Source: Prochlorococcus sp. AG-347-L20
GTDB lineage: Bacteria; Cyanobacteriota; Cyanobacteriia; PCC-6307; Cyanobiaceae
NCBI GenBank assembly: GCA_003281225.1
Contig: QCCP01000003.1
Span: 62,001-126,000 of the forward strand
DNA: 64,000 bases
Direction: 5' to 3'
Shown: piece after piece, positions 20,471 through 31,099 of the stretch
Layout: every line of letters begins with the position of its first letter
How positions within the stretch are numbered: position 1 is the first letter of the stretch
Translations under genes and position numbers: made by a program
Notes under the pieces: model-generated
Told to the model about the DNA's origin: nothing
What the model saw: only the letters and a program-made list of their open reading frames with translations
Databases searched by the model: none

Positions 20471-21070
20471 CTAATTTAGTTTTGTTCTTCCTTCTAACGC
20501 CCTTGCAAGTGTTACTTCATCCACATATTCAAGTTCACTGCCCATTGGGAGGCCATATGCAATCCTCGTAACTTTAGTAAAAGGGGCTAACAATTTCCCA
20601 ATATAAAGACTTGTTGTATCTCCCTCAACACTGGGGGTCAATGCCAATATGATCTCATCTATTTCAGACTTACTAACTCTTTCTACTAAGCTTCTTATTT
20701 CTAAAAGTTCGGGGCCAACAGAATCCATTGGAGATATTAAACCACCAATAACATGATAAACACCTTTAAATTCTCTGGCGCGCTCCAATGCAAGCAAATC
20801 TTTAGTTTCTGCTACTACGCAGATTAGTTTTTGATTTCTTTCAGTATTTTTACAAATTTCACATTCATCTTCTGAAGTCAAATTGAAACATTTTTTGCAA
20901 CGACCAACATTACTATGTGCTTCTAACAGGGCCTTTGAAAAATCTCTTATTGTACTTTCAGGTTGTTTTAAAATAAACAGGGCTAGTCTTTGCGCTGTTC
21001 TTGGACCAATCCCTGGGAATTTCTCAAAATGACCAATTAATTTTGAAAGCGGTTTGGTATAAGTAATCAA
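20471..21070 (-). CDS. recR: recombination mediator RecR
   Basis: Helps load RecA on gapped DNA with RecF and RecO. The 199 residues have the helix-hairpin-helix [13 protein letters not shown], a four-cysteine zinc finger (58, 61, 70, 73), a Toprim domain starting [14 protein letters not shown], and a carboxyl-terminal [20 protein letters not shown]. Because a full recBCD operon also lies in this window, the organism has both presynaptic routes. It is probably cotranscribed with lipA. Confidence 0.95.
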   Translation of the reverse strand: MITYTKPLSKLIGHFEKFPGIGPRTAQRLALFILKQPESTIRDFSKALLEAHSNVGRCKKCFNLTSEDECEICKNTERNQKLICVVAETKDLLALERAREFKGVYHVIGGLISPMDSVGPELLEIRSLVERVSKSEIDEIILALTPSVEGDTTSLYIGKLLAPFTKVTRIAYGLPMGSELEYVDEVTLARALEGRTKLN

Positions 21071-21173
21071 AATTAAACTATTTCTAGGGATAATTTAGAC
21101 GCAAAATTCTGAATTGCCATAATTGTTTGCTTTTAATGTCTTATTATGTTTTTAGTTAGTAATTTAAAACAAA

Positions 21174-21731
21174 ATGAAAAATATTAAATTTAACCCTTTC
21201 AAATATTTATTTTTGATTTTTTTGTGTTTAACACTGAGTGCTTGTAGTGGCGGACTCAATGCGGGATTAGAAGCTTATCAAAGTCCAGATGGAAGATATG
21301 CCTTTTTGTATCCAACAGGGTGGACTAGAGTAAAAGTAGATGGAGGACCTGAAATTATTTATCATGATCTAATAAATAGTAATGAGACCTTAAGTTTAGT
21401 TATTTCTGATGTAAATAAAGAGGTTCAATTAGAACAATTAGGAAGCCCAAGTGAAGTAGGTCAAACATTAATTGATAAAGTCATTGCTCCAGAAGGTTCA
21501 GGTAGAGAAGTAAAACTTATAAATGCCAATAAGAGGGAAGCATCCAATCATATTTTTTATGATTTAGAGTATGAATTAAATTTAAATAAACAGCTCAGAC
21601 ACGAATTAGCTACTGTCGTAATTGATAGAGGAACACTTTACACTTTCGCTGTTGGCACAAATGAAGAGAGATGGAATAAAGTTGACGGTATGTTTAGTAA
21701 TGTAATTGAATCATTTAACTTCTTAATATAG
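21174..21731 (+). CDS. PsbP-domain lipoprotein (CyanoP-like)
   Basis: The amino end is a lipoprotein signal: a hydrophobic run (YLFLIFLCLTLSAC) with lipobox LSAC and Cys24 as the predicted lipidation site. The mature part opens with YQSPDGRYAFLYPTGWTRV, the PsbP-family signature, and ends with TYTFAVGTNEERW-like strands typical of the fold. CyanoP is a thylakoid-lumen lipoprotein associated with photosystem II assembly. It is 185 residues, the normal length, and convergent with the ABC exporter gene. Confidence 0.88.
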   Translation: MKNIKFNPFKYLFLIFLCLTLSACSGGLNAGLEAYQSPDGRYAFLYPTGWTRVKVDGGPEIIYHDLINSNETLSLVISDVNKEVQLEQLGSPSEVGQTLIDKVIAPEGSGREVKLINANKREASNHIFYDLEYELNLNKQLRHELATVVIDRGTLYTFAVGTNEERWNKVDGMFSNVIESFNFLI

Positions 21732-21746
21732 TTTAGAAATTCTATA

Positions 21747-23519
21747 CTAGATTCCTACTTGAACATTCCACAAATCAGAATATATTTTGTCCTGATCTAA
21801 CAGTTCTTCATGTTTTCCGCTTTCAACTATTTTACCTTTATCAATAACAAGAATATTATCCGCATTTTTTATAGTGCTTAATCTATGAGCTATTACTATA
21901 GTTGTTCTTTCTTTTGTGATTTTAGATAAAGATTTTTGAATTAAAGCCTCTGTTTCATTATCAACTGAGGCTGTAGCTTCATCTAATATTAATATTGGTG
22001 CATCCTTTAAAACAGCTCTGGCCAAGGCGATTCTTTGACGTTGTCCGCCTGATAGTCTTTGACCCCTTTCACCCACAATAGTTTTATAACCATCTGGTAA
22101 TTGTTCAATAAAATTATGAGCTTCCGCAATCTTTGAAGCTTTAATGATATCTTTAAGACTTGGGTTGATTGAGCCATAAGCAATATTTTCTTGTACACTG
22201 CCATGAAATAAATAAGTTTCTTGACTTACTAAAGAAATACACTTCCTTAAATCCCTCAAATTTATTTCTTTAATAGAAATGCCATCCAAGGTTATTGACC
22301 CATTATTACTATCATAAATCCTAAGGAGTAATTTTATTATTGTACTTTTCCCAGAACCTGTTAAACCAACAATTCCTAATGTTGAGTTATTTTCGATTTT
22401 GAAATTTATGTTTTTTAAAGTTAAATCTCGTCCAGGATAATTAAAATTTATATTTTTAAAAATAATTTCTCCCTTGATATTTTTAGGTTCAATTTTTGTT
22501 TTTCCATCTTTTATTTTTATAGGCGTATCTATCAGATCAATTACTCTATCTATTGAAGCCATAGATCTCTGAAAATCATCTAAAACATGCCCCAAAGTAG
22601 TTAAAGGCCATAATAGTCTTTGTGTAATAAACACTAAAAAACTATAAGTTCCTACATCAAGTGTCTTATTCCAAGTTTGAAAACCACCAATTAATAGAAT
22701 CGCTACAAAAGCAAATAAGATTGCAAATCTTATAAGAGGGATAAAAGCAGAGGATAATTTTATTGCAGCCTTGTTACTTCTTTGATAATCGAGACTTTCT
22801 TTATTTAATCTATTTAGCTCCCATTTTTCTTTAGTAAAACTTTTTATGGTTAGGATTCCACTTAAATTATTATTAAGTCTTGATGCCAATAGTCCAGCTT
22901 TATTTCTAACATCTCTATATTTAGGAGCAAGCTTCCTTTGAAATTTAATTGATCCTAAAAATATAATTGGAATAGGAAAGAAAGCAAATAAAGCAATTTT
23001 TGGAGCGACGTAAATCATAGTGCCCCCAATTATTATGACAGTTATAAATAACTGAATAATCTGATTAGCCCCTTGGTCTAGAAATCTCTCGAGTTGATTT
23101 ATATCATCATTCAAGATAGATAATAGCCTTCCAGTATTATCATTTTCAAAAAAATCCATATCTAATTCCTGGATATGCTCATAAGCTTTTATTCTTAATT
23201 TATGTTGCGATAGCTGAGCCAAATTTCTCCATAAAATCGAATATAAATATTCAAAGGAGGATTCACCAGACCAAACTATTCCAGAAGCAAATGCAAGAAA
23301 AATCAATTGTGATGGAACTTCTTTTATTCCAAAACCAGCAATCCATGAATTCTGTTCCTTAACGACGATATCCACCGCAAGACCAATTATTACGGGGGGA
23401 GCTAAATCTAATATTTTATTAATTATGGAACTAAGAAAAGCAAAAAATAGTAACCTTCTTTCTTCAATCAGATTTAAATAAAGTCTAATTATTGGATTTT
23501 GATTGTTCTTAGACCTCAT
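21747..23519 (-). CDS. ABC transporter, fused membrane and ATPase domains
   Basis: A half-size exporter of the MsbA/MdlB type. Residues 1-320 hold six membrane helices; the ATPase domain follows, with Walker A GLTGSGKSTIIK, the Q-loop VSQETYLFHGSVQ, the signature LSGGQRQRIALAR, Walker B ILILDEATASVD and the switch histidine in VIAHRLST. It probably works as a homodimer. The substrate (lipid, peptide or drug) cannot be read from sequence. A small secreted-protein gene lies 11 bases upstream on the same strand. Confidence 0.92.
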   Translation of the reverse strand: MRSKNNQNPIIRLYLNLIEERRLLFFAFLSSIINKILDLAPPVIIGLAVDIVVKEQNSWIAGFGIKEVPSQLIFLAFASGIVWSGESSFEYLYSILWRNLAQLSQHKLRIKAYEHIQELDMDFFENDNTGRLLSILNDDINQLERFLDQGANQIIQLFITVIIIGGTMIYVAPKIALFAFFPIPIIFLGSIKFQRKLAPKYRDVRNKAGLLASRLNNNLSGILTIKSFTKEKWELNRLNKESLDYQRSNKAAIKLSSAFIPLIRFAILFAFVAILLIGGFQTWNKTLDVGTYSFLVFITQRLLWPLTTLGHVLDDFQRSMASIDRVIDLIDTPIKIKDGKTKIEPKNIKGEIIFKNINFNYPGRDLTLKNINFKIENNSTLGIVGLTGSGKSTIIKLLLRIYDSNNGSITLDGISIKEINLRDLRKCISLVSQETYLFHGSVQENIAYGSINPSLKDIIKASKIAEAHNFIEQLPDGYKTIVGERGQRLSGGQRQRIALARAVLKDAPILILDEATASVDNETEALIQKSLSKITKERTTIVIAHRLSTIKNADNILVIDKGKIVESGKHEELLDQDKIYSDLWNVQVGI

Positions 23520-23530
23520 AAAAATAATTA

Positions 23531-23824
23531 TTAAATTTTTCTATTATGATTTAAATTTTCTTTAGTTTCTAATTTACATTTTGTTTTTGCATCTTGATGA
23601 TTTGCAGTTTGCATAAATTCTTCGTAGTAACAATTACAAGTGTCATTCGCAATTTCTTCACTATATACCATTTCTGATTTCATCATCTCCTCTTTAACGC
23701 TCTGAAGACAAAATAATTTTATGATTGTATTTTGTTTTGTTTGAGCTAAATAATAACTATTAAAAGAGTTGAATAGTATTATCAGATTAACAAAAATAAA
23801 GAATTTATATTTGTTAGCTTTCAT
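23531..23824 (-). CDS. small exported cysteine-containing protein, 97 aa
   Basis: No family recognised. The amino end has a basic start followed by a hydrophobic stretch (FFIFVNLIILFNSFNSYYLA) that is either a signal peptide or membrane anchor. The remainder carries four cysteines (LFCLQS, NDTCNCYY and TKCKLE), suggesting disulfides or metal binding outside the cytoplasm. It lies 9 bases after deaD and 11 before the ABC exporter, so it is probably cotranscribed with both. Confidence 0.55.
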   Translation of the reverse strand: MKANKYKFFIFVNLIILFNSFNSYYLAQTKQNTIIKLFCLQSVKEEMMKSEMVYSEEIANDTCNCYYEEFMQTANHQDAKTKCKLETKENLNHNRKI

Positions 23825-23833
23825 TATCTATGA

Positions 23834-25615
23834 CTAGTTTCTGACTTTAATTTTTTTTAATTTATTTTTAGTTTCTCTATGCAGATCTTTGGGTAAATCT
23901 ACCAAACTATAATCATTAAAAATCTGTATCTTACCAATGGATCTACCATTTATATTAGTTGAATTACAGATTGAGGATATAATATTTGCAACTCTAACCC
24001 CATCAAATTTACCAAAGTTAAATTTGTAGGTTTCAAAAGAATCATTTTGATAATTATTTCTTCTATTTGAATTTCTCATACGATTATTACTATTTCTATT
24101 TGATCTATTTCGATCAGTATTATTTTGTTTATTGATCCAAGAATCATCCTCATCAACAAAAAATGATTTATTACCTATTACTAAATTAATCGCCGCCATT
24201 GCAATATTTGAGTCATCCATAGAGTATTTCTCTTTTAAATTATCTAGTACATCAATAATCAAAGTTTTATTTTCTTCATTTTCATCTTTAGCTAAAGAAC
24301 TCTCATTAACATTATCTATAAGTTTCTCCATCCTTTTTTCATTTATTATTTTATTACTTGGTATATTAATTTCTTCAATCTTGGTTCTTGTTGAGTTTTC
24401 TAAGTTTCTTAGAAAATGTTTTTCTCTTTGATTAACAAATAAAATTGCTTCTCCTGATCTACCTGCCCTTCCAGTTCTTCCAATTCTATGAGTATATGTT
24501 TCCTTATCAAAAGGAAAATCGTAATTAACAACAAGCTTTATCCTCTCAACATCTAATCCTCTAGCTGCGACATCAGTTGCAACAAGGATATTAATAAATC
24601 CTTTTTTCAATCTATCTACAGTATTTTCTCTTTGATTTTGAGGTATATCTCCATTAAGTACTGCCACAGTATGACCTGAATTCTCTAAAGCTTCAGCTAT
24701 TGAAGTAGTAAGTAGTTTTGTCCTAACAAAAATAATTACTCCCTCGTTATTAAGTTCTAGTATTCTTTTTAAAGCATCTAACTTATGATGCCTTTGTACA
24801 TATAGAAATTTTTGCGAAATTAATTGAGTTTCTTTTTTGACACTTTTGATTAATATTTCGGCGGGATCATTTAGATATTTTTTTGCTATGTTTCTTATCT
24901 CACTAGGCATTGTTGCTGAAAACAATACCATCTGCTTATTTTCCGGAAGTTGATCAATTATCCATTCAATATCTTCAAGAAAACCCATATTTAACATTTC
25001 ATCTGCCTCATCTAAAACAAGACAATTTATATCTTTAATTTTAAAAGTCCCCTGCCTGATATGATCCATTATTCGGCCTGGGGTCCCAACTACTACGTCA
25101 ACTTTTCTTTTTAATGCAGAAATTTGATTTCGATAGTCGGTACCTCCATATATTGCAACCGTCTTAAAATTACTTGATTCAGAACTATAACTTTTAAAAG
25201 ATTCTGCCACTTGAGTTGCTAATTCTCTTGTAGGAGTCATAACTAACACCTTGGCATTTAATTCTTTATTATCCGACAGTTTTTCTATTAATGGTAATGC
25301 GAAAGCTGCTGTCTTTCCTGTTCCTGTTTGTGCTTGGCCTAGTAAATCCCTGCCTAACATTAGTTCGGGAATTGCGGCTTTTTGGATAGGAGTTGGATTT
25401 TTATATCCTTTATTTATTAACGAGTTTAAGATCGATTGATTAAACCCAAAATCGAGAAATCCATTCTCATTATCATCTCCCTTCGATACTTCCAATGGTT
25501 GAGATTCAATTTCTTTTTTGTTCTCTAAGTTCTTTAACTCAAACACGGAAGAATCTTCATTCTGAGATTCTTCCTGCTCACTATCAATAGAAGTACTATC
25601 TTTTTTTGAAGCCAT
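23834..25615 (-). CDS. deaD: DEAD-box RNA helicase with RNA-binding tail
   Basis: Unwinds structured RNA in ribosome assembly or mRNA decay; cyanobacterial relatives such as CrhR respond to cold and redox. The 593 residues show the Q motif (NPTPIQKAAIP), motif I AQTGTGKT, Ia PTRELA, Ib GTPGR, II DEADEM, III SATMP, and VI HRIGRTGRAGR, then an Asn/Arg-rich linker (about 495-525) and a DbpA-type RNA-binding domain (FNFGKFDGVRVANIISSIC). An acidic amino-terminal extension precedes the helicase core. The start codon directly abuts a hairpin in its leader. Confidence 0.94.
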   Translation of the reverse strand: MASKKDSTSIDSEQEESQNEDSSVFELKNLENKKEIESQPLEVSKGDDNENGFLDFGFNQSILNSLINKGYKNPTPIQKAAIPELMLGRDLLGQAQTGTGKTAAFALPLIEKLSDNKELNAKVLVMTPTRELATQVAESFKSYSSESSNFKTVAIYGGTDYRNQISALKRKVDVVVGTPGRIMDHIRQGTFKIKDINCLVLDEADEMLNMGFLEDIEWIIDQLPENKQMVLFSATMPSEIRNIAKKYLNDPAEILIKSVKKETQLISQKFLYVQRHHKLDALKRILELNNEGVIIFVRTKLLTTSIAEALENSGHTVAVLNGDIPQNQRENTVDRLKKGFINILVATDVAARGLDVERIKLVVNYDFPFDKETYTHRIGRTGRAGRSGEAILFVNQREKHFLRNLENSTRTKIEEINIPSNKIINEKRMEKLIDNVNESSLAKDENEENKTLIIDVLDNLKEKYSMDDSNIAMAAINLVIGNKSFFVDEDDSWINKQNNTDRNRSNRNSNNRMRNSNRRNNYQNDSFETYKFNFGKFDGVRVANIISSICNSTNINGRSIGKIQIFNDYSLVDLPKDLHRETKNKLKKIKVRN

Positions 25616-25619
25616 TCTA

Positions 25620-25648
25620 AATGCCTAATAATCTTCTGATTAGGCATT
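25620..25648 (-). promoter_or_regulatory. Hairpin in deaD leader next to the start codon
   Basis: A perfect 10-bp inverted repeat, AATGCCTAAT and ATTAGGCATT, separated by 9 bases. In the minus-strand mRNA it ends four bases before the deaD ATG, and its 3' arm contains the only AGG near the start. Folding would hide the likely ribosome site. No run of U follows on that strand, so a terminator is unlikely. Translational control, perhaps relieved by helicase activity or temperature, is inference. Confidence 0.55.
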
Positions 25649-25753
25649 CAACAAATATCTAAATTGACTTGAATTGTTGACTAGCCTTACAGAGCCGGAC
25701 TATTAATCTAACATCTTGGGGTTAAGATATTACAAATTTCTCAAAAATAATAT

Positions 25754-27457
25754 TTACTTTAAATAATATATATCTAGAAATTTTTTCGCTCTTGTAACAG
25801 CGGTATAAAGTAACCTTCTTTCAAAATTATCTCTGCAAAAGATATTCTCACTATCTTTTTGTTCTTTTAAAGCATATTGATTTCTTTTATATTTTTGGGA
25901 CCACAAAATGCTTACTTTCTCTGATTCACTTCCTTGAGATTTATGAATAGTAATAGCTATTGCTGGCACAACATTTTCTAAATTAGATGGATCAATTAAT
26001 GCTACAGTTTCTTCATTATCATCATTAAATTTTCTAAAAAGATATTTTCTTTGATTTTTTAAACCTATAAGTACACCGATATCACCATTTGATAATCCAA
26101 GTTCATTATTATTTTTTGTACACATGATCGGAACACCCTCGTTAAGAGTTTTAAGGTCATAAGGTTTTTTTAGACCAAAAACAATTTCGTTCAAATATTC
26201 AACACTCCATATTCCAGAATTTTTTTCACATAAAATTAAGTGACTTTGTAAATCCTGAAATATCTTATCTACTAAATCTTTTTCATTGAGCAGTAAATTA
26301 TCTATATCATCATCAAATATATATTTTTTTTTACTTAAATTTGAAGTAGAAAGTTTTAAATAATTTAGATGACTTGCAATTGAATTAAAGAGATTTTGTG
26401 GAATATCTTTTCCTATACTTTTTGTAATAGTAACTTCTTTTGATTTTTTATCTTTTTCTAATTCTTTAATTTTTTGGTATAGGAAAGAATCATCATTATA
26501 AAATATTAAACTACTAATTAATGCTACATCTCCAATATTTCTATAAGTTTTATTTAAATTTACTACACAAGATTTAATTAAATTATTATCACAATATTCA
26601 AACAAATAATTCCAGATAGAATAATTATTTACTGGGGACAATTGATTTTTATCTCCAACTAAAATAATTTTGCAGTCCTTAGCTAGTAAATTTAAAACTG
26701 ATTCAATTAAATCAATATTTACCATTGACATTTCATCAATAATGAAAATATCTAGTTCTTTTAGTTTAAATTTCAACTTTAGAGATTTATTTTGAGAATT
26801 TAAAATCCATCTATGTAAAGTTTGAAATTCAATTTGATCTAAAAATTTGCTCGATTCAATATTTTTTTTATAATTAAGAGATTCTTTTAAACGAGCTGTA
26901 GCTTTACCTGTTGGAGCGGACAACCCAATATTTAAAAAAGTATCATTTCGGAGGATTTCTAATATTAAATTTATTATTAAAGTTGTTTTTCCTGTACCTG
27001 GACCTCCTTGAAGAAAAACTAAGTTTGAATATTCAAATATATTTTTAATTTGATCAATTTTATTATCATCATCATAAATTATCGAATTAATAAAAATATC
27101 GGGATCTATTTTTTTTAAAAAAGAATTAATAACTCTATCTATCTTGGCTGACCATTTCGCAAGGATTAATTTTCTATCGAATAATAAGAATGGAGAATTA
27201 GGGGAACCTATCAAGCCTATATCTTTGAGAACTTCTAAGTGTTTATTTGGCCAGCCATCTTCTAATAGCTCAAAGATTATTAAACTATTATCTACATCAA
27301 AAATAGTTTCACCATTTTTTTCGCCCTCAATTAATATTTTTAATGTATCTTTTACATAATTACCATATTTTTTTTCATTAAATTTGAAAATATCTAAGAT
27401 TAGATTAAATACATGATGATATTGGAAGTTCTCAATATCAGTAGTCATTTTAGTCAT
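25754..27457 (-). CDS. recD: exodeoxyribonuclease V alpha subunit RecD
   Basis: The 5'-to-3' motor of the RecBCD helicase-nuclease. The 567 residues contain Walker A GGPGTGKTTLI, the ATPase motif IIDEMSMVNIDLIE, LVGDKNQLSP, AITIHKSQGSES and the carboxyl-terminal YTAVTRAKKFL of superfamily 1 helicases. Length is slightly below the roughly 608 residues of the E. coli protein. It immediately follows recB: the recB stop adjoins the recD start with no spacer. Confidence 0.92.
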   Translation of the reverse strand: MTKMTTDIENFQYHHVFNLILDIFKFNEKKYGNYVKDTLKILIEGEKNGETIFDVDNSLIIFELLEDGWPNKHLEVLKDIGLIGSPNSPFLLFDRKLILAKWSAKIDRVINSFLKKIDPDIFINSIIYDDDNKIDQIKNIFEYSNLVFLQGGPGTGKTTLIINLILEILRNDTFLNIGLSAPTGKATARLKESLNYKKNIESSKFLDQIEFQTLHRWILNSQNKSLKLKFKLKELDIFIIDEMSMVNIDLIESVLNLLAKDCKIILVGDKNQLSPVNNYSIWNYLFEYCDNNLIKSCVVNLNKTYRNIGDVALISSLIFYNDDSFLYQKIKELEKDKKSKEVTITKSIGKDIPQNLFNSIASHLNYLKLSTSNLSKKKYIFDDDIDNLLLNEKDLVDKIFQDLQSHLILCEKNSGIWSVEYLNEIVFGLKKPYDLKTLNEGVPIMCTKNNNELGLSNGDIGVLIGLKNQRKYLFRKFNDDNEETVALIDPSNLENVVPAIAITIHKSQGSESEKVSILWSQKYKRNQYALKEQKDSENIFCRDNFERRLLYTAVTRAKKFLDIYYLK

Positions 27458-30400
27458 TTAAAAAAGCTTATCTAAATAATTAATTCTGTTTAAAGGTGCA
27501 TTACTAATAAAAACACCTGGGGATATATCTTTCAAATTTGATTGTTCAAATAATTGAGAATCTGGTAATCCCTTTAAAAATAAATAAATATATCCTCCTA
27601 GATTTAGATTTGGTTGATAACTTTTAATTCTCCACTTTAATAATCTGTGTAATGCTAATAAATAAAGATGGGATTGCAATGGATAATGATGTTTAATCAT
27701 TTCATCTCTCATATTTTCATAGTTATAGTTTCTAGGTAAACAATCACTGTTATCACTTCCAGAAATAAAATTACTTTTCCAATCAACTACCCACCATTTA
27801 CTATCCTCTAATGTATTACCTACTGGAAATACACAGTCAATACATCCTGAATGAAACCCTTTATTCATAATTTGAAGATTATCTATCTTGTTTGCATATT
27901 CTTCACCAAATTCATATTCCTGATCTAAAAGAAAGCATTTTGATATATCGTGAGAATTCAGATGTCTGCCTTCGTAAGATAGTGTTAAATCATATTTAAC
28001 CTCCTTGAGTATATTTTCATTTGGGATATCCACTAGTTTCTTATTTTCTAATCTAGTTCCTAAAGGGATATTTATAATTCTTAAAATCGCATCTTTTACA
28101 TTTAAAGCCAAAGAAGTATCGATTTGATAAAACTTTAATTCCTCAATAATTAAATCAATTAATTCTTGATTATTATCATTTCTAAATTCAAATCTTTCTA
28201 TTATTTTGTGTAGGCAAGTGCCAGCAATAGTTCCTTTTGGAAATTCACTCAAGGGATTTGGATAAGAAAAAAAATTAGGATAATTTTTTGATTTCCTAAG
28301 ATTAGACTCTTTGACAATAGATATATTATCTTCATAATCCTTATATTGATTAATGACTGCATCAATATTTTTATCTTTACGTATCCAAGAGGAATAACTT
28401 GAATAGGAAATCAATTGATCCTTTGAAAATTTTTTAGGAATTTCTTTATTCAATTTATCTAGTTGCCAAAGATTATTATTAAATCTCCTATTTTGGAACC
28501 TTTCGTTAATCTCTTTAATTTTCTGTTTATGTATCCCCCCTTCAAAAGTAGACTTATAAATATTTATATTTTCCAGATTGGGAAGTAAATCATTATTTAA
28601 AATATTATTTGTATCATCTAAATTGTTAAAGATTATAAGCTTATATTTACTCCTTGTAAGTGCTACATAAATTAATCTCTCATTCTCTTTTAATAGATCT
28701 GTTTCTTCTGTTGATTTAAATTTTTCTACCTTTCCGTAATTATTAGAAATATTGATATATAAATTTTTATCAGTATTTGATTTCCAAATAGGTCCTTTAA
28801 TTTTTTTTGATTTATTAGAAATTATTGAGAGATATGGACATAGGACTATATCAAATTCAAGACCCTTACTGCTATGAATAGTAGAAAGATTAATTCCACT
28901 ATTAAAATTAAAATCTTTAATCAAAAAATCTTCTCCAGTACAAATTCTTAAAGAATTATCTAACTGATTCTGATACCACCGAAAAACTTTATTGAGATTA
29001 AAGTCATTATTGATTAACTCTAATTCAATAATTTCTGAAAGTTGAAATAAATTTGAATTTAAATCTGAATCTCGAATAATCGAAGATGACTTATAGTTGG
29101 CAATAAGTTCATTAATAATATTTAAAAAGCCTTTTTCTCTTAGTTCCTGGGACCAAGTAGTACATTTATTAATCAAACTTTCTAACTTTTTACTTTTTCG
29201 ATCAACAATTAATTCTTCTAGATCAATTTCTACAAATTTAGAAGTAGCCAAAACAGTTATATTTTTATAAAGCCTTGGATGCAATAAACAATCAATGAAG
29301 CATGATAATAAATTACTTGCTTCAGTATCAAAAATATTTTTTTTATTTTGTATATTGCATGGAATATTAAACTTACTTAGTTTAATTTTTAATTCTAAGC
29401 ATTGAAAATTATCTGATGTAAGAATCGCAATTTTATTAATATCAATTTCTTTGTTATTTAAAATTAATTTAATAATATAACTAGTTACGAGATCTTCGAT
29501 ATCAATTTCTTTTTTTGAAAACTCAACAATTTCAAATACATTTTTAAATTTTAATTTAGGATTAATACTTTTATTGATCCTGGAGGTTAATTCACTATAA
29601 TTTAGTTTTGATTTTTTAAGTCCATTCTTATAAAGTTTATTAATAACATCAAGCAATTTATTTGAGGATCTATAATTATCTGTAAGATTAAAAACTTCTT
29701 TTGCATTAGATCTAGCATCTAAGTAAGTTTCAATATCTCCTCCCCTAAATTTATATATCGCCTGTTTTGGATCACCTACACATAGTAAAAAATGATTTTT
29801 TGTATTAAAGAATTTTTTTATTAAATTCCATTGAGTTTTATCTGTATCTTGAAATTCATCTACTAATACACATTTAAATCGACTTTGAATATGAGATAGA
29901 TTACTCTCACTACTAAAATCTGAATCTAAAAATGTATTTTCCACAGTCCTTATAAGATCATTGAAGTTAAAAATGGAAAATCTCTTTTTTAATTCAATTA
30001 ATTTTATATAAGCTAATTGGGTAAATATTCTTACAAATTCGGTATAAACACCTTCTTTTATTTTATATATTCTATCTTGCAGTAATTTAAATCTATTAAA
30101 ATCTAATTTTAGATGATATTTATTAATTGATTTAATTATATTTTCTTTATAAAAATACTTAAATAAAAGATCATCATCATCAGAAATAACATTTAGAAGT
30201 TCAATAATATCTTTTGAATCAAGCATTTTATTAATCTCATCAATCCAATAAATTATCTGATTAAATTTATCAACTCTTGGTTTTGCTGAATATATATTGC
30301 TTTTACCACCCGAATCTTTGATTAATTTACCTAATTCAATAAGCATTAAAAACAATTCTTTACCTTCCTTATTCCATTGAGCACAAAACTCATTCCAACT

Positions 30401-31087
30401 AACAAATAAATAGTCATTTAAATAACTATTTATGTCAATATTATTGTATTTATTACTTATTTCAATTTTGCAAATATTTTCATTATCGATATTTTTTAAA
30501 ATTTCTACAAAAAATGACTTATTAAGTCTACTTTTAAATCTAGAACTTATTTTTTTTTGACTAATTGCTGAAATTAGATCTGGATGCAAACTTAGAAAAC
30601 AATCAATCCATAAATCATCTATTACATCTTGATATAATTTATCTATATTATTTTCAATATATACTTCTGAAGATAAACCAATTTCAATACTATATTCATC
30701 TAAAATATTTTTACAAAAGGAATGGAATGTAGTTACTTTTAATTTGTGAATTTCATTAATAAAATTATCAATTTCAGATATTATTTTCTTTTCAGATTTT
30801 TCCTTCTTATAAAAATTTAGATACCATTCCCTAAGAGTATCATCTATCTGATTTACATTTTGATCATGTAAAAATGATTTTAAATCCCTAAATCTTGAAA
30901 GTATTTTATCTCGTAACTCTGAACATGTGTTTTTTGTAAAACTTAACAAGAGTATCTCCTCTGGCTTTATTTTTTTCTCCAAGACATTTCTTAAAACTAT
31001 ATGAGCCAAAGTAAAGCTTTTACCAGTTCCAGCACTTGCCTCTACTAATTTAAACTTATTGTCTAATTTGATTTGATTAATATTCAT
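27458..31087 (-). CDS. recB: exodeoxyribonuclease V beta subunit RecB
   Basis: The 3'-to-5' motor and nuclease subunit of RecBCD, which repairs double-strand breaks and degrades linear DNA. The 1,209 residues open with EASAGTGKSFTLAHIVLRN (Walker A), continue with VDEFQDTDKTQW (Walker B) and NYRSS, then end in a nuclease domain with CIDCVFPVG followed by WWVVDWKSN, the Asp and Asp-x-Lys active-site pattern. All catalytic elements appear intact. The coding sequence is extremely AT-rich with long runs of Asn, Lys and Ile. Confidence 0.95.
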   Translation of the reverse strand: MNINQIKLDNKFKLVEASAGTGKSFTLAHIVLRNVLEKKIKPEEILLLSFTKNTCSELRDKILSRFRDLKSFLHDQNVNQIDDTLREWYLNFYKKEKSEKKIISEIDNFINEIHKLKVTTFHSFCKNILDEYSIEIGLSSEVYIENNIDKLYQDVIDDLWIDCFLSLHPDLISAISQKKISSRFKSRLNKSFFVEILKNIDNENICKIEISNKYNNIDINSYLNDYLFVSWNEFCAQWNKEGKELFLMLIELGKLIKDSGGKSNIYSAKPRVDKFNQIIYWIDEINKMLDSKDIIELLNVISDDDDLLFKYFYKENIIKSINKYHLKLDFNRFKLLQDRIYKIKEGVYTEFVRIFTQLAYIKLIELKKRFSIFNFNDLIRTVENTFLDSDFSSESNLSHIQSRFKCVLVDEFQDTDKTQWNLIKKFFNTKNHFLLCVGDPKQAIYKFRGGDIETYLDARSNAKEVFNLTDNYRSSNKLLDVINKLYKNGLKKSKLNYSELTSRINKSINPKLKFKNVFEIVEFSKKEIDIEDLVTSYIIKLILNNKEIDINKIAILTSDNFQCLELKIKLSKFNIPCNIQNKKNIFDTEASNLLSCFIDCLLHPRLYKNITVLATSKFVEIDLEELIVDRKSKKLESLINKCTTWSQELREKGFLNIINELIANYKSSSIIRDSDLNSNLFQLSEIIELELINNDFNLNKVFRWYQNQLDNSLRICTGEDFLIKDFNFNSGINLSTIHSSKGLEFDIVLCPYLSIISNKSKKIKGPIWKSNTDKNLYINISNNYGKVEKFKSTEETDLLKENERLIYVALTRSKYKLIIFNNLDDTNNILNNDLLPNLENINIYKSTFEGGIHKQKIKEINERFQNRRFNNNLWQLDKLNKEIPKKFSKDQLISYSSYSSWIRKDKNIDAVINQYKDYEDNISIVKESNLRKSKNYPNFFSYPNPLSEFPKGTIAGTCLHKIIERFEFRNDNNQELIDLIIEELKFYQIDTSLALNVKDAILRIINIPLGTRLENKKLVDIPNENILKEVKYDLTLSYEGRHLNSHDISKCFLLDQEYEFGEEYANKIDNLQIMNKGFHSGCIDCVFPVGNTLEDSKWWVVDWKSNFISGSDNSDCLPRNYNYENMRDEMIKHHYPLQSHLYLLALHRLLKWRIKSYQPNLNLGGYIYLFLKGLPDSQLFEQSNLKDISPGVFISNAPLNRINYLDKLF

Positions 31088-31099
31088 ATTTTTATTTAA

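Noticed and set aside
25620-25648. Terminator of the recBCD operon
   Set aside because: No U run follows the stem on the minus strand, and the deaD start codon comes four bases later.
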